A stretch of 64,000 nt of DNA from Vermamoeba vermiformis (GCA_045837725.1 JBEWZL010000236.1:62001-126000); one strand, 5' to 3'. Shown: positions 10,670 through 23,600, counted from the stretch's first letter. The notes: generated from the sequence alone by a model not told the origin. Numbers and translations: made by a program.

Positions 10670-12523
10670 ATGGAGTTTGAAAGTGCCGGAAACGGCGAAC
10701 CATTCGACAATTTTTTGTTAGATGCAGAAAACGCTAACCTCAGTCACGAAGAAATAACAACCTCACCAGAAAATAATTATACAAATGCATATTCTGAATC
10801 AAATTCAAATTATTTCAGTTCGGATCTGGATTCTGGCAGCCCGAACGCGGATGATGGAAATTTGCTCCACGTGACTTTGCGACACAAGCCCAAGCAAGTA
10901 CTTTAATTATGGCACTTAGTTTTCCTACCAAAATTGAAGAGTGCTAATTTGTAATTACTCGCGCTGATTTCTCTAAATTTAGACATGCGCGCGGTGAGTT
11001 TGAAACAATCGTTGCGGATCAAATGATCCGAGTCACTTCTGGACGAGGCAAACACATGCAATTGGTTGTCTCTAGCGGCGTCGAATGTGATTGGAAGACA
11101 TTTAAAGTGAGTTATGTCTCGGACATCGTCAGCCAGAGCGCGCAGGGCGACGACTTTGCGATCAAATTGGAAAAGATGTACGCCACTCAAATAGGACAGG
11201 GCAGCGGTATGTACTCGATAGAGAATTGGACCAATCAGAACTAACTTTCAATGAATCGCAGCACTCAAATACCAGCTCACAGCCGACATTCAATTGATTG
11301 CGCGCAGTAAAGTTAACAATCGCATGCACTTGTTAGTGGAGCTCGCGAGCATTGACGGCATGCTGCTTGATGCGCGCAGTGTCTCGTTCAAAACGAGTGA
11401 GAACAGCTCGTCAAAACGCGAACCACAGACGAAGAAGAGGAAGTTGAATGCGCAAGGAGACAGCGTGAGCATCAACACGACGAGTTCACCGACTGTGGTG
11501 GATGTCAGTCACATTCACAATGTGGAAAGCTTGGTGCCCCAGTCCACTTCCAACACTTACAATTATCAGTATTACAATCACAACAACATCAACATGGTGC
11601 CCGCGAACAGTGCTCAGGCAGTGGGCGATAATAACATGGCCATTGTCATGCCCTCGTCCTTAGATGTGCACGGTGTAGTGCGGGCACGAGGATTTTATCA
11701 GTTCTCAGATCTGCGGCTCAAAACCAATGTTGAAGAGATTGTGGACGCGCTGCAAATGATCACGCGACTGAATGGCGTGCGGTACCAGTGGCGACCGAAC
11801 ATACCTCAGACTGTAAGTCAGACTCGACAAAGTACCTTGTCTTCGTGTATTAATTGGACCACAGAACTATCGAGGGCCCGGTGAAAAAGTCATTGGACTC
11901 ATCGCGCAAGAAGTGCAGCGCGTGTTCCCCGAGCTCGTGCGACAAGAGCGCGATGGCTACCTGTCAGTCAATTACACCGATCTGATCCCTGTGATGATTG
12001 AGGCCATGAAAGAACTCGCGCGCAATCAGCAAGACACACAAGGTGAATTGCTGGCCCTGCGCATGACGATGGAAGATGTGGTCGTGCATCTCTCGGTCAC
12101 GAAGAAGGGCAAAGACTTTGAGGAAGAAGAGGAGCGCATGACACTAGCGCGCCTCAACAAGTACAAGCGAATGCGCGACCAAGTGACCTACGAGCTCAAA
12201 GAGAAGCAGCACGTGCTCGCCACGGTGGATCAGTTCACTGAACGGCTGAAACTGATCGAGTCGCAGACCACAGCGATTGAAGACACTGTTAAGAAAGGAG
12301 GTCGCAAACGATGCAATATGTCGCGCAGAATGTTTAGACTGTTGCTCGCGATCACTATAACTGTATCAGCGACTGTAGTAGTGGTCATTGGTAAGGCTCA
12401 ATTAGTATTTGTACTGGTGTCTGATTCACTGACAACTCTGTCGCAGTTTTATCGATAGTGTTGGGTAATACTATAGCAAAACAAAATCAAACTCCTTCGA
12501 CCCCAGTGTCAACTCCGTTTTGA
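10670..12523 (+). CDS. MYRF: MYRF-like membrane-bound transcription factor with self-cleaving chaperone domain
   Basis: A 533-residue protein with exons 10670-10893, 10983-11206, 11262-11812, 11865-12390 and 12447-12523. The first intron is GC-AG. After an acidic N-terminus comes a basic, beta-rich stretch (about 75-255) ending in a nuclear signal TKKRKLN, in the place of the Ndt80 DNA-binding domain but short and diverged. Then follows the intramolecular chaperone domain (about 265-370): FSDLRLKTNV holds the Ser-Lys catalytic pair five residues apart as in human MYRF, and GLIAQEVQRVFPELV is the family core. A coiled coil and one membrane segment (FRLLLAITITVSATVVVVIV) end the protein. Expected to trimerise, cut itself and release the N-terminal factor to the nucleus. 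Confidence 0.85.
10894..10982 (+). other. GC-AG intron 1 of the MYRF-like gene
   Basis: The donor AA/GCAAGTAC at 10894 restores frame into the following exon. The GT four bases further on (10898) would put a stop within five codons of exon 2. The acceptor is AAATTTAG at 10982. This is the second GC-AG intron in the window with the same GCAAGTA donor. Confidence 0.7.
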
Positions 12524-12602
12524 GCAATTTGTAAATAGTGCGATTTTATGTAAATAAAGAACACCAGATGTGAACGATTGTAAATCATGTCATCAATGTG
12601 CA

Positions 12603-15600
12603 ATGGATAATAGGGATAATGCGATTAGAAAAAGACAGAAACTAGCACATCCAACGGATAGGTAAGTTCTAGTCTCCTTGTTTATTCGCTTGATAAATTA
12701 AAAATAATTACTGATTAGTGGATTAGTCTGGAATTGAATGTTAGTGTATTGGAAAATTACTGAGTAAATTATTAAAAATACAGGGAGCCCCAAGCAAAAA
12801 CATTGTGCGATCTATTTGCGCAATCGTTCAAACTGTATCCCTCACGTGTGGCCATTGAATACGTAGAACACGACGCCAATGTACAACAAAGTAAGCATTA
12901 TTGAACCTCTCTCGCTAGATCTCACTCCTCCAGTTACCAGTACGTCCCTCACATACGCGCAGTTGATGAGTCACGTGCGCGACATTAGTGCCGCACTCAC
13001 GCAACAATACAACGTGCAGCGCGGTCACGTGATCGGTGTATTGGGCCCTGCCACGCCCGACACAGTAGCGGCACTGCTCGCAGTCATGTGCAGTGGCGCA
13101 GTGTACGCACCACTCGAGGTGAACAATTCTCGTGCTCCTGATCTGCAAATGACATGTGTCATCGGAACAACGGAACAATTGTCGCAAGCTGACCAGTTGA
13201 TTGGCAGCACACCACGCCTGACACTGCCTGTGACACGTGACAGCTCCAGCAATGACACGTCAGTGACGGGCGATATTAATGACGCGTATGTCATGTGGAC
13301 GAGTGGCACGACGAGCTCTAAGCCCACTCGCGTCACTGTCCCGCACTCGGCTGTGTTGCCTAATTTGGTATGTGAGTTCATGTACCCTCACTGCAAGTAC
13401 TGACGTGATGCAGCTCTCGTTGAGTGAGGCACTTCAAATAGATGGCGATACTAGGCCATTGAGAACTATATTGGTGGCACCAATCACCTTCGATCCATCG
13501 ATCATTGATCTATTTTTAGCTCTCGGCTATGGTGGCACAGTTGTCGTGCCCTATCCCGCTGTCAAATTGATTCCCAAGCTGTTCATCGACGCTGTGCACT
13601 CACATCACGTGACCACACTGCAATGTACGTGTCAGCTTGCTATTGGTCTGTCTAACAATATGCACAGGCACGCCTTCATTCATTCGTCGCATGCCACCTG
13701 ATCTTCGCGCAACATTGTTTTCAGTGTCGTCATTGCGTCACGTGATCTTGGGTGGCGAACAGTTCCCCACCGTCAGTGAACTCAAACAATGGCTGGTATG
13801 CGTCCCTTACTGATGTGATTGCCATTAACCTCTTGCCAGGGCACTGCAAACACGTCAGAGCTGCAAATATTCAACATATACGGCATCACCGAGGTCTCAG
13901 TCTGGGCCACACTCGAGCCAATCAATGTGCCTCGTCTGCTGTCGCGCAAGTCTGAGCAATACGTGCCACCCCTCGGCACTCCAATGCGCGACACACACCT
14001 CGCACTGCGCACCGATGACAATCAGCTTGTACCTCTAGCGCCGTACCTCCAACAGCGAGCACTCAAGCGCATGAACAGCCCTATTGTCGAGCACGTGACG
14101 CACGATCAAGTGCTCAGTGGTCAGCTCTTGATTGGCAGTCAGCGCAGACAATGTCGATTGAACGACGAGACTCAGCCGCAAGAGTGGCGCGAGACAGGTG
14201 ACGTGGTGCGTGTAGTGCGCGGCAAGGTGTATTATATGGGCCGAGCGCAGGACTGTTTGGTCAAAGTTAGCGGCAAAAGAATCAACTTGTTGGAGATCAG
14301 CAACACACTCGCGTCATGCGCTGAGGTCACTGAGGCTGTGTAGGTGCCTTCTGTTCTATATTTAGCAACACTAACACGCGCAGTGTCCTTGTACTGGACC
14401 AGAGTGGCCTGGTCTGCTTTGTGGTGTCACGTGTCACTGACGCTGTCACAGCTGTCAATCAATTCGCACGTCAACACCTGCCTCCCTTCATGCGTCCCAA
14501 TCACGTGATTGTACTCGAGACCATGCCCACCAACCTCAATGGCAAGATTGATAAGCACGCATTGCGCGACATATTCAGTGCGCGCGTGCACTTGTCGAGC
14601 ACTAGCACTACTGACGGCACTCAGCTCGTTGATGTTATGCTGCAGCTGTGGCGGAGTGCAGTGCCGGGACTCGAAGAGAAGAGTTATGAACACCTCAGGA
14701 CACAACACATTGTAGCTCTGGGTGCCTCGTCCATTGACGTGGTGGAGTGCGCGAACAAGTTGTGTGCACGACTAGGTGCGTAGTGAATGCAAGTGTGTCT
14801 GTCAACTGATGACTCAATCACTCACAGGATTTGACGCGCGAGTGAATGGTGCCGAGCTGAAACAACAGTAAGTGTGACACATGCACCTCATGATCTGACG
14901 AGTGAATAATTGTCATTGAACAGAGTGCACGACGCACTGCTGCATCACAAGTTTGACGAGGTGATTGAACTGCTGCTGACTCTCACAACGAACACGCCAA
15001 GTCCATCGAGTGTCGAGCACGGTGACATCTCGCCCCTCACTTCGTCGCTGCTTGGTACACCAGTGCGAGCAACGAGTCGATGCAACAATGTCGTGACATT
15101 CATGCCAGTCACTCAGCACTCACACCGCGCAGCAATCAATACAGGGCCCGGCACTCATGCAGCACTCAAGTGGAAGCAGTGGCTGATCAAGTGCGTAGAT
15201 GCTAGTCCACTGGTCATTGAGACCACGCAGCAGAAGTGTGTTGTGATTGGCTCGCACAGTGGTCACGTGACATGCATGGAATTGCAGTCGGGCGAGTTCA
15301 TATGGCGCACTCAACTGCCTGATCGTGTCGAGTCATCAGCTACGTTAATTAAAGTGCGAAGTCAGTTCTACATCTGCGTGGGTAAGTGTACTAATGAGCA
15401 CCAATACGGCTTGCTGACACATCGTAGGATGTTACGATCACTGCGTCTATTTTCTGGACGTCAGTCACGGCACTGTAACGTGGTCATATGACCTCCAAGG
15501 CCAAGTCAAATCCAGTGCTGCACAAGACCCGAGCACGGAACTGGTGTGGGTAAGTAGGCACTATTCTACCGCACTCTGCCTCGCATTGACCACGTCAGAT

Positions 15601-16376
15601 CGGAGCTCACAGCGGCACATTAGCTGTGCTGGATGTCGCGCAACAGCAGTGCGTTATGAGCCGTGTATTCGCTGCACCACTGTTCGCAGTGCCGTGTGTT
15701 GATGTCACGCGCCAACGAGTCTATGTCGCAGTGGAAGACAACTATCTGTACGCCTTCAACAGCACGCAACTCACATTGGACTGGAAGTTAAATGTATGCC
15801 CGTCTAACTTGCTCCCTTCGGCGTGTTTTTGACTCATATCGTACTTCTACAGCTGCAAGCACCACTGTTCTCATCGCCAGTTGTGACCTCTCGCGGCACA
15901 ATTGTCATAGGCGGAGTGAACAAGCTCATCACAGCTGTCAGTGTCGATGGCACAGTGCTCTGGCAGCACAAGACAGAGGGCCCTGTGTTCTCGAGTCCAG
16001 CACTGCTCACACATCTCGGTGTTGAGTGCGTGGCGTGTGGCTGTCACGATGGAAATATCTACTGCATAGACGTGAATGGGGCACTCAAATGGCAAAAACA
16101 CCTCGGTGACAAACCTATTTTTAGCTCAGCATTTGTTGGTACGTGAGAACTCGAGACGTGCAAGCATGACCCTCACCTTCAATAGGCAGCACTGATCAGA
16201 CTGCTGCCCTCGCAGTTGGCGCTACATCGGGTGAAATTAGCATCGTGAGTGCAGCAGGTGAGCTGTTGACACGTGTCAAGTGTCTAGGCGAAGTATTCTC
16301 ATCTCCAGTACTGGCTGAATCACTGCTCATAGTCGGATGTCGCGACGATAGCGTGTATTGCTTTGAATTCGAATAG
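12603..16376 (+). CDS. AASDH: AASDH / ACSF4-type acyl-CoA synthetase with carrier domain and PQQ repeats
   Basis: A 1040-residue, 13-exon gene (12603-12661, 12784-12890, 12934-13367, 13414-13624, 13668-13795, 13840-14339, 14384-14775, 14828-14867, 14924-15381, 15428-15549, 15599-15793, 15853-16138, 16186-16376). The adenylation domain shows the P-loop MWTSGTTSSKPTRV, NIYGITEV, ETGDVV and the catalytic lysine in NLNGKIDKHAL. A carrier domain follows with the phosphopantetheine serine in LGASSIDVVE. The C-terminal half is a PQQ-type beta-propeller (KSSAAQDP, PLFSSPVV, PVFSSPAL, PIFSSAFV blades). Architecture and length match animal AASDH, named for lysine degradation though its true substrate is still debated. 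It starts 79 bp after the MYRF-like gene. Confidence 0.93.
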
Positions 16377-16412
16377 TGGATTTATATTACAATATTAGCG
16401 ACAAAACAACAC

Positions 16413-18249
16413 TCACACAATCTGCGGAGTGCGCTCGTAGGACTTGGTGCGCGTCAAGCGATTCTTGAGCGGCAAGCCCATGACGAAGAACAGCGAGACC
16501 ATGCTCATGATGCCCACAAAGAAGACGACGTAGCTGCTAGTCATTACAGCTTGTTCAGTGTAGAGCGGTGCCAAAGTAAACAAGAATCGATTGCGCTCAT
16601 TGGTGAAGTCATTTGCAGCGTCAAATTCAGTGACGGTGATGTTCGTGGTGAGGGAGTGATAGCCTGGCGCACTGACCTCCACCGTGTATTCACCGGGCAT
16701 AATCAATCTGTGCGGGTGAATGAGAATGTGTTCGTCTTGTTCACTAGCGGACACGTTACCTGCGGAAATATCCCGCCGATCGGGCCCGAATGTTGTACAG
16801 TCCCGTGTTGGGCGCGAGAATGCGAATGAGGCCTTGAATGCCCTCGCCAGAGTCCTTGTCGACTATTTGGCCGTGCATGCCACTCGGACTGAGTGCGGTG
16901 AAGGCGAGCAGTGAGCGATTGTTCTCGCGCCACAGTTGGTCGAGTTCACTGGCATCGGGGAACTGCGCCATCGAGGCCTCAACAGTCACTTCAAAACAGC
17001 CTGCCCAAATGTAGTTCCACTGTGCGATACAGCGTTAGACACGTGTCAAACAGAGCACTGCACTTACATCTTGCATGCCGCCATTCAGCGGGTACCACGC
17101 CGCACCATTCGTCACGCCGTCTTTGAATCTGTGGCGCATGATGGCCGGGTTGTGTCGCGCGTACTCTTTGGCAATCACTTTGAACATGTCGTCATCAGGG
17201 GCCTGTCACGTGATTGGTCAGCACGTGATTTCAGTGAAATAATACACTCACCTTGGAGTACCTCGTGCGCATTTCAGGATTGCCGTCGAATGGATAATTG
17301 ACGACGAGATCGCCCTCGTGCATGTTGACACTCATCACAAAGGGGTACTGATGCGTGAATTCCATCAGTGCGCGAGTCTCTGGCTGACGGCGCGACAGAT
17401 CCTCTTTTGCATCCAAGAACTGATCTGGGAAGTTGCGATTGAGATCAATGCGGTTCTTATTGCCGCGCCATCCGAGAGCAAAACCATCGGGATTGAGTGT
17501 CGGCACGATGAATATGTGCGTGTGTTCGAGCAGTGCAGTGATGAGCGGATCTTTGCCGTGTTTCGTGAGCAACATGTCAGCGTAGCGCAGCAACAGTTCG
17601 CGACCACTAGGCTCATTGCCGTGCATATTTGCAACGAGCTTGACGTGAGGCTCGTGCTGCTCGTCTGTGCCCGCCTGAGCACTGATCTCCATCGCCATAA
17701 TGTCGACGTCACCTGCTGACTTGCCTGCGGGGGAGTGAGTGGATGTGCCAGTCACGTGTCACACTTACCGATGGAGAAGACACGCGTGAGTTGTGGATAG
17801 GTCGTGTGCAGTGCTTCAAGTGCCGCGTAGAGCTCGTCATTGCTCTTGTAGCCCTGTCGCATGGCATCGGTGATGTATTTAGCCTGCAATCATTGTCATC
17901 AGCACATTGCGGTTGGGTATGAGGTTGTTGAGAAATTATTGCAATAATTTTAGTAGCGGAATGGCGTAACTGGTGATTGATTATTGTATAGAATACATTA
18001 AGTAATTATTGTGATGGACACAAGTTTAAATTTGAAAAAAAAAATAATAATTAATTTTTAATAATGAGCGGTTATTATTACCTCTTCTAAATGATTCAAT
18101 GACGTTCGTTCAGATAAATATCGCTCTATTTTTACAGAATTGTGATTAACAGTTGCGGAATTATGCTCGTTTGTTAGCAAGTTAAGGTGCGGATCTGCTG
18201 ATCCGATTGCTACGAGAGCAAACAATAATAGTGTCGTTATTCTCTGCAT
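16413..18249 (-). CDS. membrane-anchored M14 metallocarboxypeptidase (CPE/CPD/CPN subfamily)
   Basis: A 480-residue type I membrane protein. Exons 18249-18082, 17883-17769, 17724-17252, 17202-17068, 17019-16799 and 16743-16413. A signal peptide (MQRITTLLLFALVAIGSADP) leads to the catalytic domain with all zinc and active-site elements: HGNEPSG (His, Glu), NRIDLNRNFPD (Arg), VNMHEGDLVVNYPFDG (His), GGMQDWNY (Tyr) and CFEVTVE (Glu). A transthyretin-like domain follows (GEYTVEVSAPGYHSL), then a C-terminal membrane segment and a short basic tail. Complete active site argues for real enzyme activity on C-terminal basic residues in the secretory path. It ends 36 bp from the AASDH stop, tail to tail. 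Confidence 0.9.
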
Positions 18250-18411
18250 TCGTGTACTGGTATAGTTTGAATTAAATAGGAGACATGGTACTCTTTTGCA
18301 CAGGCTCGGAATAATTAAGTTTTCAATTTCGAACCAATCAGCCGACACCGAACAGGACTGATTACAATTACAATAATTCTTGATCACCAAACATAAACAC
18401 AATAGCAGACG
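18250..18411. promoter_or_regulatory. divergent promoter, carboxypeptidase / methyltransferase
   Basis: The starts of the carboxypeptidase and methyltransferase genes are 162 bp apart and face away from each other. No strong motif stands out. Promoter function follows from gene arrangement only. Confidence 0.45.
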
Positions 18412-19177
18412 ATGCGACTGTCGCGCATTCTGCTCAACAAAGTTATTCGAGCGGTCAATGAAACAGATGTACTCGAAAGCAAAGATTGGGACAGCCACGA
18501 GCTGAGTGTATATGATCCCACCCCTCGCATCGTATGTACTAGCATATTCGTGGATCTGGACTGAATAAAAATCCAACAGGTAATTCAAAAAATGCTAAAA
18601 ATGGCTAATTTAAAGAAAAACGAAGTGCTGTATGATTTGTAAGCCTAGTTTAATATTTTAAAAAATATCTGACAAATTTGATGCTGACACGATGCTTAGT
18701 GGATGTGGTGACGGACGATGGTGCACTGTGGCCGCGAAGGAGTTCGGTGCCAAGTGAGTATCCATACACTACTATTCATTGAATTAATGTGCCCTGCGCA
18801 GAGCAGTCGGGATCGAGTTGAGCGATCGGCTAGTACACCTCGCACGTGAAGCAGTGACGCGCGAGCAAGTGAGTGACAAAGTGACAATTCTGCAGCAGAA
18901 CGGCTTCACAGTCGACTTGTCGCCCGCCAATGTCATCACGCTCTACTACCTGCGACGCGGGGTGGATCTGCTCAAGCCCAAATTAATGCGCGAACTGCGG
19001 CCAGGCACGCGTGTCATCAGCGTGAAATTTCCCGTGCCTGGCTGGAGACCAGTGCGACGCGTGAAGATGTTCGAGTACTTTGTGCACTTGTACAGCATGC
19101 CCCCACAACTGCTGAGTGCGAGTGAAGAGGCCGAACTGCTGCGCGAGTACCACGACCTGGACGATGTAGGCACGTGA
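18412..19177 (+). CDS. class I SAM-dependent methyltransferase, FAM173/lysine-methyltransferase-like
   Basis: A 202-residue enzyme with exons 18412-18531, 18580-18638, 18700-18753 and 18802-19177. The start DPTPRIVIQKMLKMA leads into motif I, LYDFGCGDGRW, then AVGIEL (motif post I). The C-terminal strand pattern LRPGTRVISVKFPVPGW matches the family that includes ATPSCKMT/ANTKMT and many bacterial PTPxEVVxKML proteins. The catalytic target cannot be read from sequence; mitochondrial ATP synthase or ADP/ATP carrier lysines are the known targets of the closest animal relatives. TGTACATA follows the stop at 19206. Confidence 0.82.
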
Positions 19178-19304
19178 TTGAATGGTCAGCAATGCGTGCT
19201 TGCAATGTACATAGCGTGAATAAACTGCGAGGGGTGTTATTTACAACTCATTTAATAGTTAGAAATGTGCATCTAATGACACGTGTCAAGCAGAGTGTTT
19301 TTAA

Positions 19305-20568
19305 TTAAGAGCTCTTAGTCCAGCGACCGAACCACACGCCGAACAAGAACAAGAGCGCGAGACCAATGTACAACATCTTGCCGGTCACTGGTGTCGCGTG
19401 ACTGGCACTTGAAGTCGCACCCTGGTCAGCGGTACTGCTCTCAGCACTGCCACCGACCTTGCGCTGACGTACTGTGAGAGCGATGAGTACGAGTCATATA
19501 GTGACTAGAGAGTACTTACAGCCTGATTCATTGTTGCGATACTTGTCCAGATCTGCTTTGAGACGATCAATTTCAAGGCGTTGCTTCTCAATTTCGAGCT
19601 TGTACTTGGCACGCGGGGACAATTGACCCTTGTTCGTCTCAGACACGGGCTGTACTTTGCCAGTGGCGAGAGGTGTCATTGGTGCGGGTGTTGGTTTGAC
19701 AGGCTCGGTGACAGGTGTAGAGGGCTGTTGCGGCACTGGTTGTGACACGACTGGGCTAGTGACACTGCTAGCTGCAGGATGATCCTTCTCGTGCTCTGAT
19801 GCGTCCTCGAATTCAGACTGATCGATAGTCTCGCGCGTGCTGTGCTCCTCAGCGGTCTCTTTGGCTGACAAGTAGCAGCGCAGCTTGTACTTGAGCACTT
19901 GGTCTTTCGGCACACGACTCCACTGCAGCCACGTTAATAAGCTAATTATGATAGTAAGGTTCGCGTACCAAGGTCTTAAGATCGGCTGTTGTATCAGTCA
20001 CGGGAATGCATTGGATTTGGAATTTGTCGGCTACTTTCGGATTGGCTGGCGGATCTTTTGTAAAATTGAGAGTGACTATAAAAATAAGATATTAATGATT
20101 ATTCTTTAGCTTCATATCAGAATTCAGAGGGAGAGTGAAATTTAGCAACTTAAAAATATTTTCAAAAATTATAATTCAGCCGGAAATTTGCTTCAAGTAA
20201 ATATTAATCTCTTATGATATGATATAATCATAGGTGTATTAATTACTTGTGACTTCTACGCTTTCGTTTGGCGAAATCGTTCCGGTGTTGGGTTTGACAC
20301 AATAGCGCTTGGGGGCAGTTGTTTTAACCTTATATGAAAGTGCTTCGGTACTTGTATTTGTCAATTTAATTGAATTATTAATCGGCTTGGTGAACGGGGC
20401 TGTAGAACCATTAGTTAGTCGCATTCAGAAGATTGACTAAGTCAACATACGCAAGAAGACCAAGTCCGCTGGTGATATCTTTAATGCCTTAGGATCCATC
20501 GATGGTGATGTGTGGTGATCAGGAGTCAATTTATTGTATTTATTATTTTTCAGTCCAATCAATTCCAT
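19305..20568 (-). CDS. VAP: VAP (VAMP-associated protein), MSP-domain ER contact-site tether
   Basis: A 315-residue tail-anchored ER protein. Exons 20568-20451, 20399-20247, 20075-19969, 19922-19520 and 19471-19305. The MSP domain reads ALKISPADLVFL, then NSIKLTNTSTEALSYKVKTTAPKRYCVKPNTG in pieces across exons, then DKFQIQCIPV; it should bind FFAT peptides of lipid-transfer proteins. A Pro/Thr-rich linker, a coiled coil (KYKLEIEKQRLEIDRLKADL) and a C-terminal membrane anchor (MLYIGLALLFLFGVWFG) complete the family order. The first ATG is at 20568; an internal ATG at 20499 (MDPKALKIS) looks more like the usual VAP start and may be used instead. Confidence 0.92.
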
Positions 20569-20675
20569 TTTGTGCTCACGTCACACATTGTAATTAAATC
20601 ATGGCTGCTACAATGAGTGTTTATTGCAAGTATAATACAAGGAACTAAAACAAGATCAACCAACTACTTTTGCGG

Positions 20676-23600
20676 TTAATCCATGTCGACGTCGTCGGGA
20701 TTGAACGAGTCGACAGAAGTGGTGCTCTTCTGATCCTCAGCCACTTCTTCTTCGGGCTCAGGCTCTTCACTGCGCGGCGTCTCTTGTGGCGAGTCATTGT
20801 GCTCAGAGTGACCGCCTTCAGCTTGTTCGCGAGCCAGTTCTTCGGCCAAGAGTCGCTCCTCCTCTTCGAGCAAGCGATCCTCTTCCTCTTTCTTTTTGCG
20901 CTCCTCTTCTTCGAGCAGACGTCGTTCCTCTTCGAGTAGACGTTCTTCTTCGAGGCGATGGGCATCCTCTTCTTCACGTCTCAAGCGCTCCTCCTCTTCG
21001 AGCAGACGGCGCTCTTCTTCAAGTAAGCGCTCTTCCTCTTCTTTGCGCTTGCGTTCGTCCTCTTCCAACAACAGGCGCTCTTCTTCGAGCAATTTCTCTT
21101 CCTCTTCTTTGCGCTTGCGCTCCTCTTCTTCGAGCAACCGTTGCTCCTCGGCAAGCAACCGATCCTCTTCTTCTTTCTTTTTGCGCTCTTCCTCTTCCAG
21201 AATACGTTGTTCTTCAGCCAACAAGCGTTCTTCTTCGAGTCGCTTGGCTTCTTCAGCTAACAAGCGATCTTCTTCCTCTTTTTTCTTGCGCTCTTCTTCG
21301 GCAGCAAGTTTATCAGCCTCCTCTTTCTTCTTGCGCTCCTCTTCTTCGGCAGCGAGTTTATCAGCTTCCTCCTTTTGTTTTTGAGCTTCCTCAGCGGCCA
21401 ACTTGTCCGCCTCTTCTTTTTTCTTTCGTTCTTCTTCTTCAGCTAACAAGCGATCTTCTTCCTCTTTCTTTTTGCGCTCTTCCTCTTCGACCGCAAGCTT
21501 GTCGGTCTCTTCTTTCTTCTTGCGCTCCTCCTCTTTCTTCTTGCGCTCTTCCTCTTCGGCTGCAAGTTTATCGGCTTCCTCTTTTTGTTTTTGAGCCTCT
21601 TCGGCGGCAAGCTTGTCAGCCTCCTCTTTCTTCTTGGCTTCTTCAGCGGCCAATTGATCTGCTTCCTCTTTTTTCTTGCGCTCTGCTTCCTCAGCTGCAA
21701 TCTTGTCAGCTTCTTCTTTCTTCTTGGCTTCTTCAGCCAAACGCGCTTCTTCTTCTTCTTTCTTTTTGGCCTCTTCTTCTTTACGTTGTTGAGCGCGAAG
21801 TTTCTTAAGCTGTGTCTTGCTCATGGGTTTGGCAGGCTCAGCGCTCTTAGTCGCTTCTTCTTGTTTCTTCTTCTCTTCTTCAGCCGCAATGCGCTCAGCC
21901 TCCTCTTTCTTTTTGCGCTCTTCCTCTTCGGCTGCAAGCTTGTCGGCTTCTTCCTTCTGCCTTTGAGCTTCTTCAGCAGCCAATTTATCAGCCTCCTCTT
22001 TCTTCTTGCGCTCCTCTTCTTCGGCAGCGAGTTTATCGGCTTCTTCTTTTTGTTTTTGAGCCTCTTCAGCAGCAAGCTTGTCAGCCTCCTCTTTCTTCTT
22101 GCGTTCTTCCTCTTCGGCCGCAAGCTTGTTGGCCTCTTCTTCTTTCTTTTTGGCCTCCTCTTCGGCTAACAAGCGATCTTCTTCCTCTTTCTTTTTGCGC
22201 TCTTCCTCTTCGACCGCAAGCTTGTCGGCTTGTTCCTTCTGCTTTTGAGCTTCTTCAGCGGCCAATTTGTCAGCCTCTTCTTTCTTTTGGCGCTCTTCCT
22301 CTTCAAGCAAACGTCGCTCTTCTTCAAGCAATCTCTCCTCTTCAAGTTTCTTCTGACGTTCCTCTTCTTCGAGGAGACGACGTTCCTCTTCGAGAAGACG
22401 TTCTTCTTCGAGACGTTTTTCTTCCTCTTCACGTCTCAAGCGCTCCTCCTCTTCGAGCAGAAGGCGCTCTTCTTCAAGCAAGCGCTCTTCCTCTTCTTTG
22501 CGCTTGCGTTCCTCTTCTTCAAAGAGTCTACGCTCTTCTTCGAGCAATCGGTCCTCTTCCTCTTTGCGCTTGCGCTCCTCTTCTTCCAAGAGGCGTTGTT
22601 CATCATCAACCGTGTGATCCGCTTCCTCTTTCTTTTTGCGCGCTTCTTCCTCGCGCTTGAGGCGGTCTTCTTCTTCCAATTGATGCATAATCTCTTCGTC
22701 ATCCAGATCGTCGACATCTTTCTTTGTGCCGTTCTCTTTGGCGTTATTTCTAGCCTCTTCTTCTTCGAGTTCGCGCAGTAACTCCTCATCGGTGGGCTCC
22801 TCTTGAGGGCGCTTTCTTTGTGCCTCCATGCGAGCCAAGGCCTCTTCCTCTTCACGAATAAGGCGCTCCTCTTCCTCGCGCCACTTTTCTGCCTCAAGGC
22901 GCTCGCGTTCACGACGTTGAGCCTCTTGTCTCTCACGCTCGGCAGCAAGACGCATTTCTTCTTCTTCACGCAACAATTGTTCTTCAATCTCTTCGTCGGT
23001 TAACTCGCGCTGTCTAATTGGAGCGACTACTTGGACAGGTTCTGTGAAGAGTTAGCCGTGTTGTATTAGAATGCAAGAGCTAAATACCTGACAAATCGTT
23101 TTCGCCTTCAGTATCGTGTTGGCGAGCACGAAGACCAGTGCCGGCAGTTGTCGGCTTCAACGTTGGCTTGTCTGCCTTGCCGAAGGTACCAGTGGCGTCA
23201 ATGAAAGCACGGCGAGGGCCAGGCTTCCAAGGATTAGCGGCCACTTGTTGCGTCATTTGCTCGATCACAGCTTCGTCCCAGGTGCGTTGATAATCAAAAG
23301 TCATTTGTTCACGCACGCGAGAGTGACGAATCTTGTCCTCTTCAGCGTCTTTCTCTTCACGAGCCAAACGCTCTTCATATCGATCGCGCAAGCGAGTCAA
23401 TCGCTCGCCAATCAATTTCTCCTCGCGCTGTTGTCGCTTGTGATTCAAATCGTCCCAGCGATTCATTCTGACGCGCAATCGACGCTCCATCTCTTCGGTA
23501 CGTCGCTTCATGCGCTCTTCAAATCGTTCTTTCTGTTTAATATACCCAGATTAGTATACAATCGTCAGCGACCAATTATACGCGTACTAATTGTTGAGTC

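Noticed and set aside
20786-22781. Long Leu/Ser/Phe-rich open frames on the + strand (up to 340 codons)
   Set aside because: They mirror the GAA/GAG/AAG/CGC repeats of the coiled-coil gene on the other strand, start without context and have no domain.
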